From CAXTKD01 sp964244885 (GTDB lineage: Bacteria > Pseudomonadota > Alphaproteobacteria > Sphingomonadales > Sphingomonadaceae), in NCBI GenBank assembly GCA_964244885.1, contig CAXTKD010000017.1, positions 1 through 64,000 on the forward strand: 64,000 nucleotides of DNA, given 5' to 3'. The number at the start of each line of letters is the position of its first letter. The stretch's first letter is position 1. Both the position numbers and the translations under genes were made by a program. The notes beneath the pieces are model-generated. The model made no database searches. It worked only from the letters and a program-made list of their open reading frames with translations, and was not told the DNA's origin. This document shows, piece by piece, positions 52,515 through 61,477 of this stretch.

Positions 52515-54023
52515 CTAGTTCGTCGGGGCGCGGCGGCGATAGCTCAGCGCTTCGGCGACGTGGACGCGGCCCACGCCGTCGCTTCCCGCCAGATCGGCGA
52601 GCGTCCGCGCGACGCGAAGGACGCGGTGATAGCCGCGCGCCGACAGCCGCATCGCCTCGGCCGCCTGCGCCAGCAGCTTGCGCCCCGGCTCGTCGGGCGT
52701 CGCCACCGCCTCCAGCAACTTGCCGTCGGCTTCGGCATTGGTTCGCGCGCTGGTGTCGGCGTAGCGCTTCGACTGGACCGCCCGCGCCGCCGCGACGCGC
52801 GCCGCGACATCGGCGCTGGTCTCGGCGGGGGGCGGCAGCGTCAGGTCGGCGGCGCTGACCGGCTGCACGTCGACGTGGAGGTCGATGCGATCGAGCAGCG
52901 GCCCCGACACCCGCGCCTGGTAATCCGCCGCGCACTTCGGCGCACGGGCGCAGGCGAGCGCCGCGTCGCCGAGGTGACCGCAGCGGCAGGGGTTCATCGC
53001 CGCGACCAGCTGGACGCGGGCCGGATATTGAACATGCGCGGCGGCGCGCGCGATGATGATCGTGCCGGTCTCCAGCGGCTGGCGGAGCGAATCGAGCACG
53101 GGGCGCTGGAACTCGGGCAGCTCGTCCAGGAACAGCACGCCCAGGTGCGCGAGGCTGACCTCGCCGGGCTTGGCCTTGGCCCCGCCGCCGACAAGCGCCG
53201 GCATCGAGGCGCTGTGGTGCGGCGCCCGGTAGGGGCGCTTGCGAAGCAGCTTGCCGCCTTCCAGCTGCCCGGCGACCGAGGCGACCATCGACACTTCGAG
53301 CGCCTCGTTCGGCGTCAGGTCGGGAAGGATGCCCGGCAGGCACGCCGCGAGCAGCGACTTGCCCGCCCCCGGCGGCCCGACCATCAGCAGGTTGTGCCCG
53401 CCCGCCGCCGCGACCTCCAGCGCGCGCTTGGCGGTCTCCTGCCCCTTCACCTCGACCAGGTCGGGTCCGTGCCACTCCGCCTCGGCGACCGCGCGCTCGG
53501 GCGGCGCCAGCAGCTGCACGCCTTTCAGGTGGTTGAGCAGCGCCAGCAGGTCGGGCGCGGCGAGCACTTCGATCCGCCCCGCCCATGCCGCCTCGCCGCC
53601 CTGGCTGCCCGGGCAGATCAGCCCCATGTCGTTCGCCGAGGCGTGGAGCGCCGCGAGCAGCACCCCCGGCACCGGCGCCAGCCGCCCGTCGAGCCCGAGC
53701 TCGCCGACCACCATGTAACCGCTCAGCGCCTCGGCATCGACGACGCCCATCGCCGCCAGCAGCCCGAGCGCGATGGCGAGGTCGTAATGGCTGCCTTCTT
53801 TCGGCAGATCGGCGGGGGAGAGGTTGATGGTGATCCGCTGCCACGGCAGCGCGAGGCCGATCGCCGCGAGCGTCGCGCGCACCCGCTCCTTCGATTCGTT
53901 GACCGCCTTGTCGGGCAGGCCGACGACGTTGAAGGCGTTCATGCCCTTGGCGATCATCACCTGGACGTCGACCGTCCGCGCCTCCAGCCCCAGAAACGCC
54001 ACCGTCGAGACGTGCGCGACCAT
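52515..54023 (-). CDS. comM: YifB/ComM-type Mg-chelatase-like AAA+ ATPase
   Basis: 502 residues from ATG 54023, preceded by GGGGGGAAG; an in-frame GTG at 54050 is possible. N-terminal Lon-protease-like fold (VSTVAFLGLEARTVDVQVMI), then AAA+ with Walker A GPPGAGKSLLAAC, Walker B VLFLDELPEF, and a Cys cluster NPCRCGHLGDAALACARAPK typical of the family. ComM is a branch-migration helicase that aids natural transformation in Vibrio and Acinetobacter. The role here is by homology. Confidence 0.93.
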   Translation of the reverse strand: MVAHVSTVAFLGLEARTVDVQVMIAKGMNAFNVVGLPDKAVNESKERVRATLAAIGLALPWQRITINLSPADLPKEGSHYDLAIALGLLAAMGVVDAEALSGYMVVGELGLDGRLAPVPGVLLAALHASANDMGLICPGSQGGEAAWAGRIEVLAAPDLLALLNHLKGVQLLAPPERAVAEAEWHGPDLVEVKGQETAKRALEVAAAGGHNLLMVGPPGAGKSLLAACLPGILPDLTPNEALEVSMVASVAGQLEGGKLLRKRPYRAPHHSASMPALVGGGAKAKPGEVSLAHLGVLFLDELPEFQRPVLDSLRQPLETGTIIIARAAAHVQYPARVQLVAAMNPCRCGHLGDAALACARAPKCAADYQARVSGPLLDRIDLHVDVQPVSAADLTLPPPAETSADVAARVAAARAVQSKRYADTSARTNAEADGKLLEAVATPDEPGRKLLAQAAEAMRLSARGYHRVLRVARTLADLAGSDGVGRVHVAEALSYRRRAPTN

Positions 54024-54061
54024 TCGAAACTTCCCCCCGACCCAGGACACTCATAGCAAAT

Positions 54062-54090
54062 CGTCATCCCGGCGAAAGCCGGGGATGACG
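54062..54090. repeat. Family E short palindrome, copy 1
   Basis: CGTCATCCCGGC and its complement around a GAAA loop. The same CGTCATCCC end occurs in the larger copy at 62089-62205. It lies upstream of comM. Confidence 0.7.
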
Positions 54091-54126
54091 GTAGGAATGG
54101 GCATGCGCGCCCTCGTCCCCACCCAC

Positions 54127-54216
54127 CTCCGTTCGTGGTGAGCCTGTCGAACCACGTGGCATGCTCCGCCGTCGGAGCGACCACGTCCTTCGACAGGCTC
54201 AGGACGAACGGAGGGG
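54127..54216. repeat. Family D inverted repeat, copy 1
   Basis: Arms begin CTCCGTTCGTGGTGAGC and end GCTCAGGACGAACGGAG, with inner ACCACGTGGC and CCACGTCCTTCGACAGG segments. A second copy with the same arms is at 57719-57800. Confidence 0.85.
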
Positions 54217-54280
54217 TGAGCGCGCCGCCCGGAAGGCCGCTGCCTTGTCCCCGTCATGATCGCTCCATACATCGACGGGG

Positions 54281-54577
54281 ATGCCGGTCCTCGCCCATTA
54301 TCATCACTGGCGCCGCAGCGAGCCGGTGCGGTTGACCCTGATGGGGGTCGGCTGGATGCTGATCGTGCTTGGGCCGCTGATCGGCGGGCCGTTCCCGGGG
54401 CCGTTCGGAGTCATCGGCTTCGTCGCCGGCCTTGCCCTCCTGCTCCAGAACTCGCACTGGGCGCGCAAGCGCTATGTCCGGCTGAAGCGCCGCTGGCCAA
54501 AGGCCGGGCACTGGATGGACAGGGGCCTGCGGCGCGGCCCACGCCCCAAGCCGCCGGCCGGCGCGACGGCGGATTGA
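54281..54577 (+). CDS. Small membrane protein of PGPGW-like type
   Basis: 98 residues. Two hydrophobic segments (RLTLMGVGWMLIVLGPLIGG and GPFGVIGFVAGLALLLQNS) joined by PFPGP, then a basic tail (RKRYVRLKRRWP). The layout matches the PGPGW/DUF454-like small transmembrane family. Function unknown. Its stop codon overlaps the -35 of the predicted rpmH promoter. Confidence 0.7.
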   Translation: MPVLAHYHHWRRSEPVRLTLMGVGWMLIVLGPLIGGPFPGPFGVIGFVAGLALLLQNSHWARKRYVRLKRRWPKAGHWMDRGLRRGPRPKPPAGATAD

Positions 54578-54602
54578 CTTTGTGGCCTCGCGCGGCTAAT
54601 CC
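54574..54602 (+). promoter_or_regulatory. Predicted promoter of rpmH-rnpA-yidD-yidC
   Basis: TTGACT (54574-54579) and TAATCC (54597-54602) with 17-bp spacing, 61 bp upstream of the rpmH ATG. The -35 is strong, the -10 weak. Confidence 0.45.
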
Positions 54603-54662
54603 GCCCGCCTGTTTCACGGCCGCTCGCCAAGGGCGGCCGCTTTCAATTCCGGGACCGACACG

Positions 54663-54797
54663 ATGAAGCGCACCTATCAGCCCAGCAAGCTCGTCCGCGC
54701 CCGCCGCCACGGCTTCCGCTCGCGGATGTCGACCGTCGGCGGCCGCAAGGTGATCGCCAGCCGTCGCGCCAAGGGCCGCAAGGTCCTCTCGGCCTAA
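54663..54797 (+). CDS. rpmH: 50S ribosomal protein L34
   Basis: 44 residues, MKRTYQPSKLVRARRHGFRS followed by MSTVGGRKVIASRRAKGRK and VLSA; nearly identical to L34 throughout bacteria. Very basic, structural component of the large subunit. First gene of the conserved rpmH-rnpA-yidD-yidC-engB block, six bases before rnpA. Confidence 0.98.
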   Translation: MKRTYQPSKLVRARRHGFRSRMSTVGGRKVIASRRAKGRKVLSA

Positions 54798-54802
54798 GCC
54801 AC

Positions 54803-55135
54803 TTGGCTCTCGCGCGGCTGACCGAGCGGCGCGATTTTCTCGCCGCCAATCGTGGCAAGCGGTTTCCCACACCCGGCTTCGTGCTTCTCGTCCGCCCGCG
54901 TGGCGACGGGTCGGAAGTGATTCGCGCCGGCTTCACGGTGACCAAGAAGGTCGGCAACGCCGTCGTCCGCAACCGCCTGAAGCGCCGCTTGCGCGCATTG
55001 GCGGCGGACGCGCTTCCCGCTCTCGGCATTCCGGGCGCCGACCATGTCCTGATCGGCCGAAACGACGGGGTCGAGCGCGACTTCGCGCTTCTCGCCGACG
55101 AACTGAAGCGCGCGCTGGCGCGGGCGGCGGCGTGA
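54803..55135 (+). CDS. rnpA: Ribonuclease P protein component
   Basis: 110 residues from TTG 54803. Basic cofactor of the RNase P ribozyme that matures tRNA 5' ends. Motifs: RLTERRDFLAANRGK and FTVTKKVGNAVVRNRLKRRL, the latter the RNR signature. Overlaps yidD (GTGA). TTG is preferred because no ATG/GTG in frame keeps the RLTERRDF start. Confidence 0.95.
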   Translation: MALARLTERRDFLAANRGKRFPTPGFVLLVRPRGDGSEVIRAGFTVTKKVGNAVVRNRLKRRLRALAADALPALGIPGADHVLIGRNDGVERDFALLADELKRALARAAA

Positions 55136-55374
55136 TCGCCTGGGTGTTGCAGCGGCTGATCCGGCTGTGGCAGGTCGGGCCGTCGGCGGTGATGACACCG
55201 ACTTGTCGCTATGCGCCGTCATGCTCGGCCTATGCGGCGGAGGCGGTGGCGCGGCATGGGGCGTGGCGTGGTGTTGTGCTTTCGGCGCGTCGCATCGCGC
55301 GCTGTCATCCCTGGGGCGGTTCGGGCTATGACCCGGTGCCTCCCAATCGAAAGAACTCCCCAAGTGAGCGATAG
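55132..55374 (+). CDS. yidD: Membrane protein insertion efficiency factor YidD
   Basis: 80 residues from GTG 55132. Family signature CRYAPSCSAYAAEAVARHGA and RRIARCHPWGGSGYDPVP, with three conserved Cys. An amphipathic helix at the N-terminus (VLQRLIRLWQVG) binds the membrane and assists YidC. Its end overlaps the yidC start by 11 bases. Confidence 0.95.
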   Translation: MIAWVLQRLIRLWQVGPSAVMTPTCRYAPSCSAYAAEAVARHGAWRGVVLSARRIARCHPWGGSGYDPVPPNRKNSPSER

Positions 55375-57049
55375 CCGCAATTTGATCCTCGCCGTCGTGC
55401 TGTCGGCGCTCGTCCTGCTCGGCTGGACGCTGATCTCCGACCGCTATCTGCCCGCCGCCAACCCGACGCCGCAGACCTATCAGTCGGGCAGGGAAGTGGT
55501 GAAGGCCGAGCCCAACGCCGATCCCGCCGCCGACAGCCCGGCCGCGATCCGCGACCGCAAGGCGGTGCTCGCCGAGACGACGCGAGTGACGATCGACACG
55601 CCGCGCCTCGCCGGATCGATCAACTTGAAGGGCGCGCGGATCGACGATCTGCTGCTCAAGAACTACCACGAGACGATCAAGAAGGGCTCGCCCAACATCC
55701 GGCTGTTCTCGCCGTCGGGCGCGCCCGACGCCTATTTCGCGCAGTTCGGCTGGAGCGGCGCGGGCGTCCCGCCCGCCGACGCCGTCTGGACGGCGAGCGC
55801 CACGACGCTGTCGCCGGCCGAGCCGGTGACTCTCAGCTGGACCAGCCCCACCGGCGCGGTGTTCGAGATCGTCCTCGCCATCGACAACGACTTCCTGTTC
55901 ACCGTGACCCAGCGTGTCGTCAACCGCTCGGGCGCGGCGCTCGCCGTCCGCCCCTACGGCCTCGTCGCCCGCGTCGGCGAATCGAAGGACCCGAGCACCT
56001 GGACGACGCACGTCGGCCCGATGGGCGTGTTCAACGACCGCACCAACTACGATGTCGGCTTCAAGGACCTGAAGGAAGGCGCGACGCCGAGCTTCGCGTC
56101 GCGCGGCGGCTGGGCGGGCTTCACCGACAAATACTGGCTGACCGCGCTCGTCGCGGCGACCGACGCGCCAGTCGAGGCGCATTTCCGCCACGCCGCCGGG
56201 GACCGCTTCCAGACCGATCTCTCCAACGCCTCGGTGACCGTCGCGCCCGGCCGCGCGGGGCAGAGCGTCACCCGGCTGTTCGCCGGCGCCAAGGAAGTGC
56301 CGCTGCTCGATCGCTACAAGTCGGCTCAGGGCATCCAGCAGTTCGACAAGGCGATCGACTGGGGCTGGTTCTACTTCATCACCAAGCCGATCTTCTATCT
56401 GCTCGATTTCCTGTTCAAGCTGTTCGGCAATTTCGGCGTCGCGATCATGGGGCTGACCCTGATCGTCAAGCTCATCATGTTCCCGATCGCCAACAAGCAA
56501 TATGCCTCGATGACCAAGATGCGGGTGCTACAGCCGAAGATGAAGGCGCTGCAGGAGCGTCACAAGGACGACAAGGCGCGCCAGCAGCAGGAGGTGATGG
56601 CGCTCTACGCCAAGGAAAAGGTCAACCCGCTCGGCGGCTGCCTGCCCATCGTCCTCCAGATTCCGGTCTTCTACTCGCTCTACAAGGTGCTGATGCTGAC
56701 GATCGAGATGCGTCACCAGCCCTTCGTCGCGTGGATCAAGGATCTGTCGGCGCCCGATCCGCTCACGCCGATCAACCTGTTCGGCCTGCTGCCGTTCACC
56801 CCGCCGCACCTGATCTCATTGGGCGTTCTGGCGATCATTCTCGGCATCACGATGTGGATCCAGCAAAAGCTCAACCCGATGCCCGTCGATCCGGCGCAGG
56901 CGCAGGTGATGGCGATCATGCCGTGGGTGTTCATGTTCGTGATGGCGAGCTTCGCGGCGGGCCTCCAGCTCTACTGGATCACCAACAACCTCATCTCGAT
57001 CGGCCAGCAGAAGCTCTTCATGCACCGCTACCCGGTGCCCGCGGCGTGA
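55364..57049 (+). CDS. yidC: Membrane protein insertase YidC
   Basis: 561 residues from GTG 55364 (MSDSRNLILAVVLSALVLLG). Inserts and folds inner-membrane proteins alone or with SecYEG. First span at about 7-25, a large periplasmic beta-domain (about 70-340), then the conserved insertase helices: FGVAIMGLTLIVKLIMFPIA, NPLGGCLPIVLQIPVFYSLY and MPWVFMFVMASFAAGLQLYW. Full length. Stop overlaps engB (GTGA). Confidence 0.98.
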   Translation: MSDSRNLILAVVLSALVLLGWTLISDRYLPAANPTPQTYQSGREVVKAEPNADPAADSPAAIRDRKAVLAETTRVTIDTPRLAGSINLKGARIDDLLLKNYHETIKKGSPNIRLFSPSGAPDAYFAQFGWSGAGVPPADAVWTASATTLSPAEPVTLSWTSPTGAVFEIVLAIDNDFLFTVTQRVVNRSGAALAVRPYGLVARVGESKDPSTWTTHVGPMGVFNDRTNYDVGFKDLKEGATPSFASRGGWAGFTDKYWLTALVAATDAPVEAHFRHAAGDRFQTDLSNASVTVAPGRAGQSVTRLFAGAKEVPLLDRYKSAQGIQQFDKAIDWGWFYFITKPIFYLLDFLFKLFGNFGVAIMGLTLIVKLIMFPIANKQYASMTKMRVLQPKMKALQERHKDDKARQQQEVMALYAKEKVNPLGGCLPIVLQIPVFYSLYKVLMLTIEMRHQPFVAWIKDLSAPDPLTPINLFGLLPFTPPHLISLGVLAIILGITMWIQQKLNPMPVDPAQAQVMAIMPWVFMFVMASFAAGLQLYWITNNLISIGQQKLFMHRYPVPAA

Positions 57050-57705
57050 CCCTCGACGACACCGCGAACGAGGCCGACCGCGCCGAGCTGTTCGAATCGG
57101 CGAGGAAGCTCTTCGCCGGGCCGATCGCCTTCCTGAAATCGGCCCCGGCGCTCGAGTTCCTGCCCGATCCGGACGTTCCCGAGGTCGCGTTCGCCGGCCG
57201 CTCGAACGTCGGCAAGTCGTCGCTCCTCAACATGCTGACCAACCGCACTGGCCTCGCCCGCACCTCGAACACCCCGGGCCGGACGCAGGAGCTGAACCTG
57301 TTCGACGTAGGCGAGCCGCTCAAGATGCGCCTCGTCGATATGCCGGGCTATGGCTTCGCCGAGGCGCCGAAGGACGTCGTGCGCAAATGGAAGTTCCTGG
57401 TGAACGACTATCTGCGCGGCCGCCCGAACCTGAAGCGCGTCCTGCTGCTGATCGACGGCCGCCACGGGCTGAAGCCCGTCGACCGCGACATCATGGGCCT
57501 GATGGACAAGGCCGCGGTTTCCTACCAGCTCGTCCTCACCAAGGCCGACAAGCTCAAGCCCACCGAGTTCGCCAAGATCTTCGCGGCGACCGAGGAGACC
57601 GCGCGCACCCACCCCGCCGCCTACCCCGTGCTCCTCGAAACCAGCGCCGCCGACAACCGCGGCGTCGAGGCGCTGCGCGCCGCGGTGCTTGAGGCGATCG
57701 GCTAG
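57046..57705 (+). CDS. engB: Ribosome biogenesis GTPase YihA/EngB
   Basis: 219 residues from GTG 57046. Essential GTPase in 50S assembly. G1 GRSNVGKSSLLNML, G2/G3 TSNTPGRTQELN and DMPGYGFAEAPKDV, G4 LTKADKLKP. The neighbouring yidC and rnpA are its usual partners. Followed by a family D repeat before the GST gene. Confidence 0.97.
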   Translation: MTLDDTANEADRAELFESARKLFAGPIAFLKSAPALEFLPDPDVPEVAFAGRSNVGKSSLLNMLTNRTGLARTSNTPGRTQELNLFDVGEPLKMRLVDMPGYGFAEAPKDVVRKWKFLVNDYLRGRPNLKRVLLLIDGRHGLKPVDRDIMGLMDKAAVSYQLVLTKADKLKPTEFAKIFAATEETARTHPAAYPVLLETSAADNRGVEALRAAVLEAIG

Positions 57706-57718
57706 AAATACCCCTAAC

Positions 57719-57800
57719 CTCCGTTCGTGGTGAGCTTGTCGAACCACGTGGCACGCACGGCGGTGCGGCCTCGTCCTTCGACAGGCCCAGGACGAACGGA
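57719..57800. repeat. Family D inverted repeat, copy 2
   Basis: Arms CTCCGTTCGTGGTGAGC and GACAGGCCCAGGACGAACGGA share over 90% with copy 1 (54127-54216) by eye, with a different spacer. Lies between engB and the GST gene, on the same transcript direction. Confidence 0.85.
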
Positions 57801-57819
57801 CTTTGTGAAGGATGCCCAA

Positions 57820-58479
57820 ATGCTCAAGCTCGTCATCGGCAACAAGGCCTACTCCTCCTGGTCGCTGCGCGGCTGGCTCGCGGTCAAGCAATCGGGCCTG
57901 CCGTTCGAGGAGATCGTCCACTCGATGTTCGGCCCCGACTGGGACGAGCGCCAGGCGACCGATCCGCTGCTCGCGCCGTCGCGCGGCAAGGTGCCGATCC
58001 TGTGGGAGGGCGACAGCGCGGTCTGGGAATCGACCGCGATCATCGACTGGCTCGCCGACCGCGTCGGCCGCGAGGCTTATTGGCCGTTCGACGACACCGC
58101 TCGCGCCTTCGCCCGCTCGATCGCCGCCGAGATGCACGCCGGCTTCCAGGCGCTCCGCAGCGAATGCGGCATGAACGTCCGCCGCCATTTCCCCGACTTC
58201 GCGGTCTCCGACGCGGTCCATTCCGACATCGCGCGAATCGACGCGCTGTGGAGCGAGGCGCGCACCCGCTTCGGCCAGCACGGCCCCTATCTCTTCGGCG
58301 CGTTCGGCGGGGCGGACATCATGTTCGCCCCCGTGGTGACTCGCTTCGTCACCTACGGCCTGCCGCTGTCCGCCACCGCGCGCGCCTATGTCGACACGAT
58401 GATGGCGAACCCGTTCATGGTCGAATGGCTCGAAGGCGCCAACGCCGAAGAGTGGGTGATCGACAAGTACGAGCTTTAG
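57820..58479 (+). CDS. Glutathione S-transferase family protein
   Basis: 219 residues from ATG 57820; the longer open frame to 57727 would lie in the repeat. N-terminal thioredoxin-like domain (LVIGNKAYSSWSLRGWLAVK, with Ser in the SSWS catalytic position; PSRGKVPILWEGD cis-Pro loop; WESTAIIDWLAD) and an all-helical C-terminal domain. Substrate unknown. Detoxification or hydrolase-like thiol chemistry is inferred from the family. Confidence 0.9.
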   Translation: MLKLVIGNKAYSSWSLRGWLAVKQSGLPFEEIVHSMFGPDWDERQATDPLLAPSRGKVPILWEGDSAVWESTAIIDWLADRVGREAYWPFDDTARAFARSIAAEMHAGFQALRSECGMNVRRHFPDFAVSDAVHSDIARIDALWSEARTRFGQHGPYLFGAFGGADIMFAPVVTRFVTYGLPLSATARAYVDTMMANPFMVEWLEGANAEEWVIDKYEL

Positions 58480-58504
58480 CCGCCCTCCCTGCGGGAGAGG
58501 CCGA

Positions 58505-61276
58505 TCAGTGTGCCGCGCCCCAGCTCGGCCCGGTGCCGATCTCGATGCCGAGGGGGACCGACAGGTCGAGGACCGGGCGGTGGGCGTTCGCCATCACCTC
58601 GCGGATGACCTGCGACGCCGGCTCGACCTCGGCGTCGGGAACTTCGAACACCAATTCGTCGTGGACCTGGAGGAGCATTCGCGTGCCGGTCAGGCCCGCG
58701 GCCTTCAATGCCGGCGGCACCCGGACCATCGCGCGCTTGATGATGTCGGCGCTGGTGCCCTGGACCGGGGCGTTGATCGCGGCGCGCTCGGCGAACTGGC
58801 GCTCGCCGACGATCTTCGAATGGATGAGCGGCATGTGCGCCTTGCGGCCGAACAAGGTGGTGACGAAGCCGTTGGCGCGGACGAAGTCGACCGTCCGCGC
58901 CATATAGTCCTTGATGCCCGGAAAGCGCTCGAAATAAGTCTGGATGTAGCGCCCCGCCTCGGCGCGATCGACTCCGAGACGCCCTGCCAGCCCGAATGCC
59001 GAGATGCCGTAGATGATCGCGAAGTTGATCGTCTTGGCGTTGCGGCGGAGGTCGGCGAGCGGCACGCCGGCCTCCAGGTCGGCGGCGAACACCTCGCGCG
59101 CCGTCAGCTCGTGGATGTCGTCGCCGCGCGCGTAGGCCGCCTTCAGCTCGGGGACGTCGGCGATGTGCGCCACCAGCCTGAGTTCGATCTGGTTGTAGTC
59201 GGCGGCCATGATGACGTGGCCGGGCTCGGCGACGAAGGCGTGACGGATGCGGCGGCCCAGCTCGGTGCGGATCGGGATGTTCTGGAGGTTGGGGTCGGTC
59301 GATGACAGCCGGCCGGTCGCCGCCACCGCCAGCGCGAAGCAGGTGTGGACCCGCCCTGTCTCGGGATGGATCTGCTGCTGGAGGGCGTCGGTATAGGTCG
59401 ACTTCAATTTGGTGTTCTGCCGCCAGTCGAGCACCAGCCGGCAGATCTCGTTGCCCTCCCCGGCGAGCTTCTCCAGCACGTTGACGTCGGTCGAATATTG
59501 CCCCGACTTGCCGCTCTTGCGGCCACCGGCAAGGCCCAGCCTGTCGAAAAGCACCTCGCCCAATTGCTTCGGGCTGCCGATGGTGAACGGCCCGCCCGCC
59601 GCCTCGAAGATCTGGATCTCCAGCTTGGCGATCTCGTCGCCATAGGCCTTCGACAGATCGACCAGCGCCTCGCGCGACACCTTGATGCCCGCAAGCTCCA
59701 TGTCGGCGACCGCCGGGATCAGCGGCTTGTCGACGGTCTCGTAGACCCGCGTCACCTGCTCGTGCGCGAGGCGCGGCTTGAACAGGTCGTGGAGGCGGAT
59801 GGTGACGTCGGCATCCTCCCCTGAATACTCCGTCGCCTTGTCGAGCGGCACCTGATCGAAGGTGCATTGCGCCTTGCCCACGCCACACACGTCCTTGAAC
59901 GACAAGGGCGTGTGCATCAGGTATCTAACGCTCAATTCGTCCATGCCGTGGTTGCCGCGCCCGGCTGAGAGCGCATAGCTCATCAGCATGGTGTCGTCGT
60001 AGCCGGCGATCTCGACGCCGTGACGCTTCATCACCATCAGATCGTATTTGAAATTGTGCGCGACCTTGAGCACCGCCGGGTCGCCGAGCAGCGGCCGCAG
60101 CCGGTCCAGCGCCACCGCCATCTTCAACTGCGCCACCGGCTCGGCAAGCAGCCCCTCGCCCGAGACGTGAGCCAGCGGGATGTAGCAGGCGAGGCCGGGC
60201 TCCAGCGCCAGGCTGATCCCGACGAGCCGGGCGCGCGTCGCGTCGATATGGTCGGTTTCGGTATCGAAGGCGACGCGGCCGCGCCGGTAGGCCTCGCTGA
60301 TCCACCAATCGAGCCGCGCCTCGTCGATCACCGTCTCGTAGTTGCGGAACGGGATGTCCTGGGCCTCGGGCTCCGGCTCGGGCTGGCTGCCAAGCTTGTT
60401 GAGCAGCGACTTGAAGCCGTGCTTCGAAAGGAAGGCGCGGAGCGGCTCATGCTCGGGCTCGGCGAGCGTCAGGCTGTCGATCGGCTCGGGCAGCGGGCAG
60501 TCGTGGCATAGCTCGACGAGTTTCCGCGACAACCGCGCCATGTCGGCCTGCTCGATCAGCGATTCGCGCAGCTTCGGCTTCTTGATCTCATGGGCGTGGG
60601 CGAGGACGCCCTCGACGTCGCCATATTGCTGGATCAGCTCGGCGGCGGTCTTGGGGCCGATGCCGCGCACCCCCGGCACGTTGTCGACGCTGTCGCCCAT
60701 CAGCGCCAGCACCTCGCCGACCTGCTCGGGCGGCACGCCGAACTTCTCGATCACCTGGGCCCGCGCGATCCGCTCGTTCTTCATCGTGTCGAGCATGTCG
60801 ACGCAAGGGGAGACGAGCTGCATCAGATCCTTGTCGGAGCTGACGATGGTGACGTGATAGCCGTTGGCGCACGCCTCGCGGACGTAGGCGGCGATCAGAT
60901 CGTCGGCCTCGTAGCCCGGCAGCTCCATGCAGGGCACCGAGAAGGCGCGCACCGCGTCGCGGATCAGCGGGAACTGCGGGATGAGGTCCTCGGGCGGCTC
61001 GGGCCGGTTCGCCTTGTACTGGTCGTACATGTCGTTGCGAAAGGTCATCTTGCCCGCGTCGAAGATCACCGCGAGGTGAGTCGGCTCGTCGGCGCCGTTC
61101 AGCTCCTCGATCAGCTTCCACAGCATCGCGGTGAAGCCATAGACCGCACCGACCGGCACGCCTTCGGGGTTCGAGAGCGGCGGCAGCCGGTGATAGGCGC
61201 GGAAGATGAAGCCCGACCCGTCGACGAGGTAGAGGTGCTTCTGCTTTTCGGGAACGGGCACGGGTGCGGTGGCCAT
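58505..61276 (-). CDS. polA: DNA polymerase I
   Basis: 923 residues from ATG 61276. 5'-nuclease domain (LYLVDGSGFIFRAYHRLPPL; DKDLMQLVSPCVDMLD), 3'-5' exonuclease with intact acidic residues (VAFDTETDHIDAT; KVAHNFKYDLMVMKRHG; the Asp in GYDDTMLMSYAL), and polymerase motifs A DYNQIELRLVAHIA, B RRNAKTINFAIIYGISAFG and C MLLQVHDELVFEVP. All three activities should be present. Upstream is a family A repeat. Confidence 0.98.
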   Translation of the reverse strand: MATAPVPVPEKQKHLYLVDGSGFIFRAYHRLPPLSNPEGVPVGAVYGFTAMLWKLIEELNGADEPTHLAVIFDAGKMTFRNDMYDQYKANRPEPPEDLIPQFPLIRDAVRAFSVPCMELPGYEADDLIAAYVREACANGYHVTIVSSDKDLMQLVSPCVDMLDTMKNERIARAQVIEKFGVPPEQVGEVLALMGDSVDNVPGVRGIGPKTAAELIQQYGDVEGVLAHAHEIKKPKLRESLIEQADMARLSRKLVELCHDCPLPEPIDSLTLAEPEHEPLRAFLSKHGFKSLLNKLGSQPEPEPEAQDIPFRNYETVIDEARLDWWISEAYRRGRVAFDTETDHIDATRARLVGISLALEPGLACYIPLAHVSGEGLLAEPVAQLKMAVALDRLRPLLGDPAVLKVAHNFKYDLMVMKRHGVEIAGYDDTMLMSYALSAGRGNHGMDELSVRYLMHTPLSFKDVCGVGKAQCTFDQVPLDKATEYSGEDADVTIRLHDLFKPRLAHEQVTRVYETVDKPLIPAVADMELAGIKVSREALVDLSKAYGDEIAKLEIQIFEAAGGPFTIGSPKQLGEVLFDRLGLAGGRKSGKSGQYSTDVNVLEKLAGEGNEICRLVLDWRQNTKLKSTYTDALQQQIHPETGRVHTCFALAVAATGRLSSTDPNLQNIPIRTELGRRIRHAFVAEPGHVIMAADYNQIELRLVAHIADVPELKAAYARGDDIHELTAREVFAADLEAGVPLADLRRNAKTINFAIIYGISAFGLAGRLGVDRAEAGRYIQTYFERFPGIKDYMARTVDFVRANGFVTTLFGRKAHMPLIHSKIVGERQFAERAAINAPVQGTSADIIKRAMVRVPPALKAAGLTGTRMLLQVHDELVFEVPDAEVEPASQVIREVMANAHRPVLDLSVPLGIEIGTGPSWGAAH

Positions 61277-61337
61277 GCGCCGATGTAGCAAGGCGGGCGG
61301 AGGATTGCGACGACCCTCTTGCCTCACGCCCAGCATC

Positions 61338-61431
61338 GTCCCCACCCCCAACCCCTCCCCTGAAGGAGAGGGGGGGCCGCCCGCGCTGATCCTCGCCCCT
61401 CTCCTTCAGGGGAGGGGTTGGGGTGGGGTCC
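61338..61431. repeat. Family A inverted repeat, copy 3
   Basis: Arms 61338-61376 and 61394-61431 share the CCCTCTCCTTCAGGGGAGGG core and GGTTGGGGTGGGG flank of copy 1. Lies in the divergent gap between polA and the methyltransferase. Confidence 0.85.
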
Positions 61432-61477
61432 TGAGCCGGGCGTTCCCCTCAACAGCCCCGTCCGCTAAGCCTCCCTC

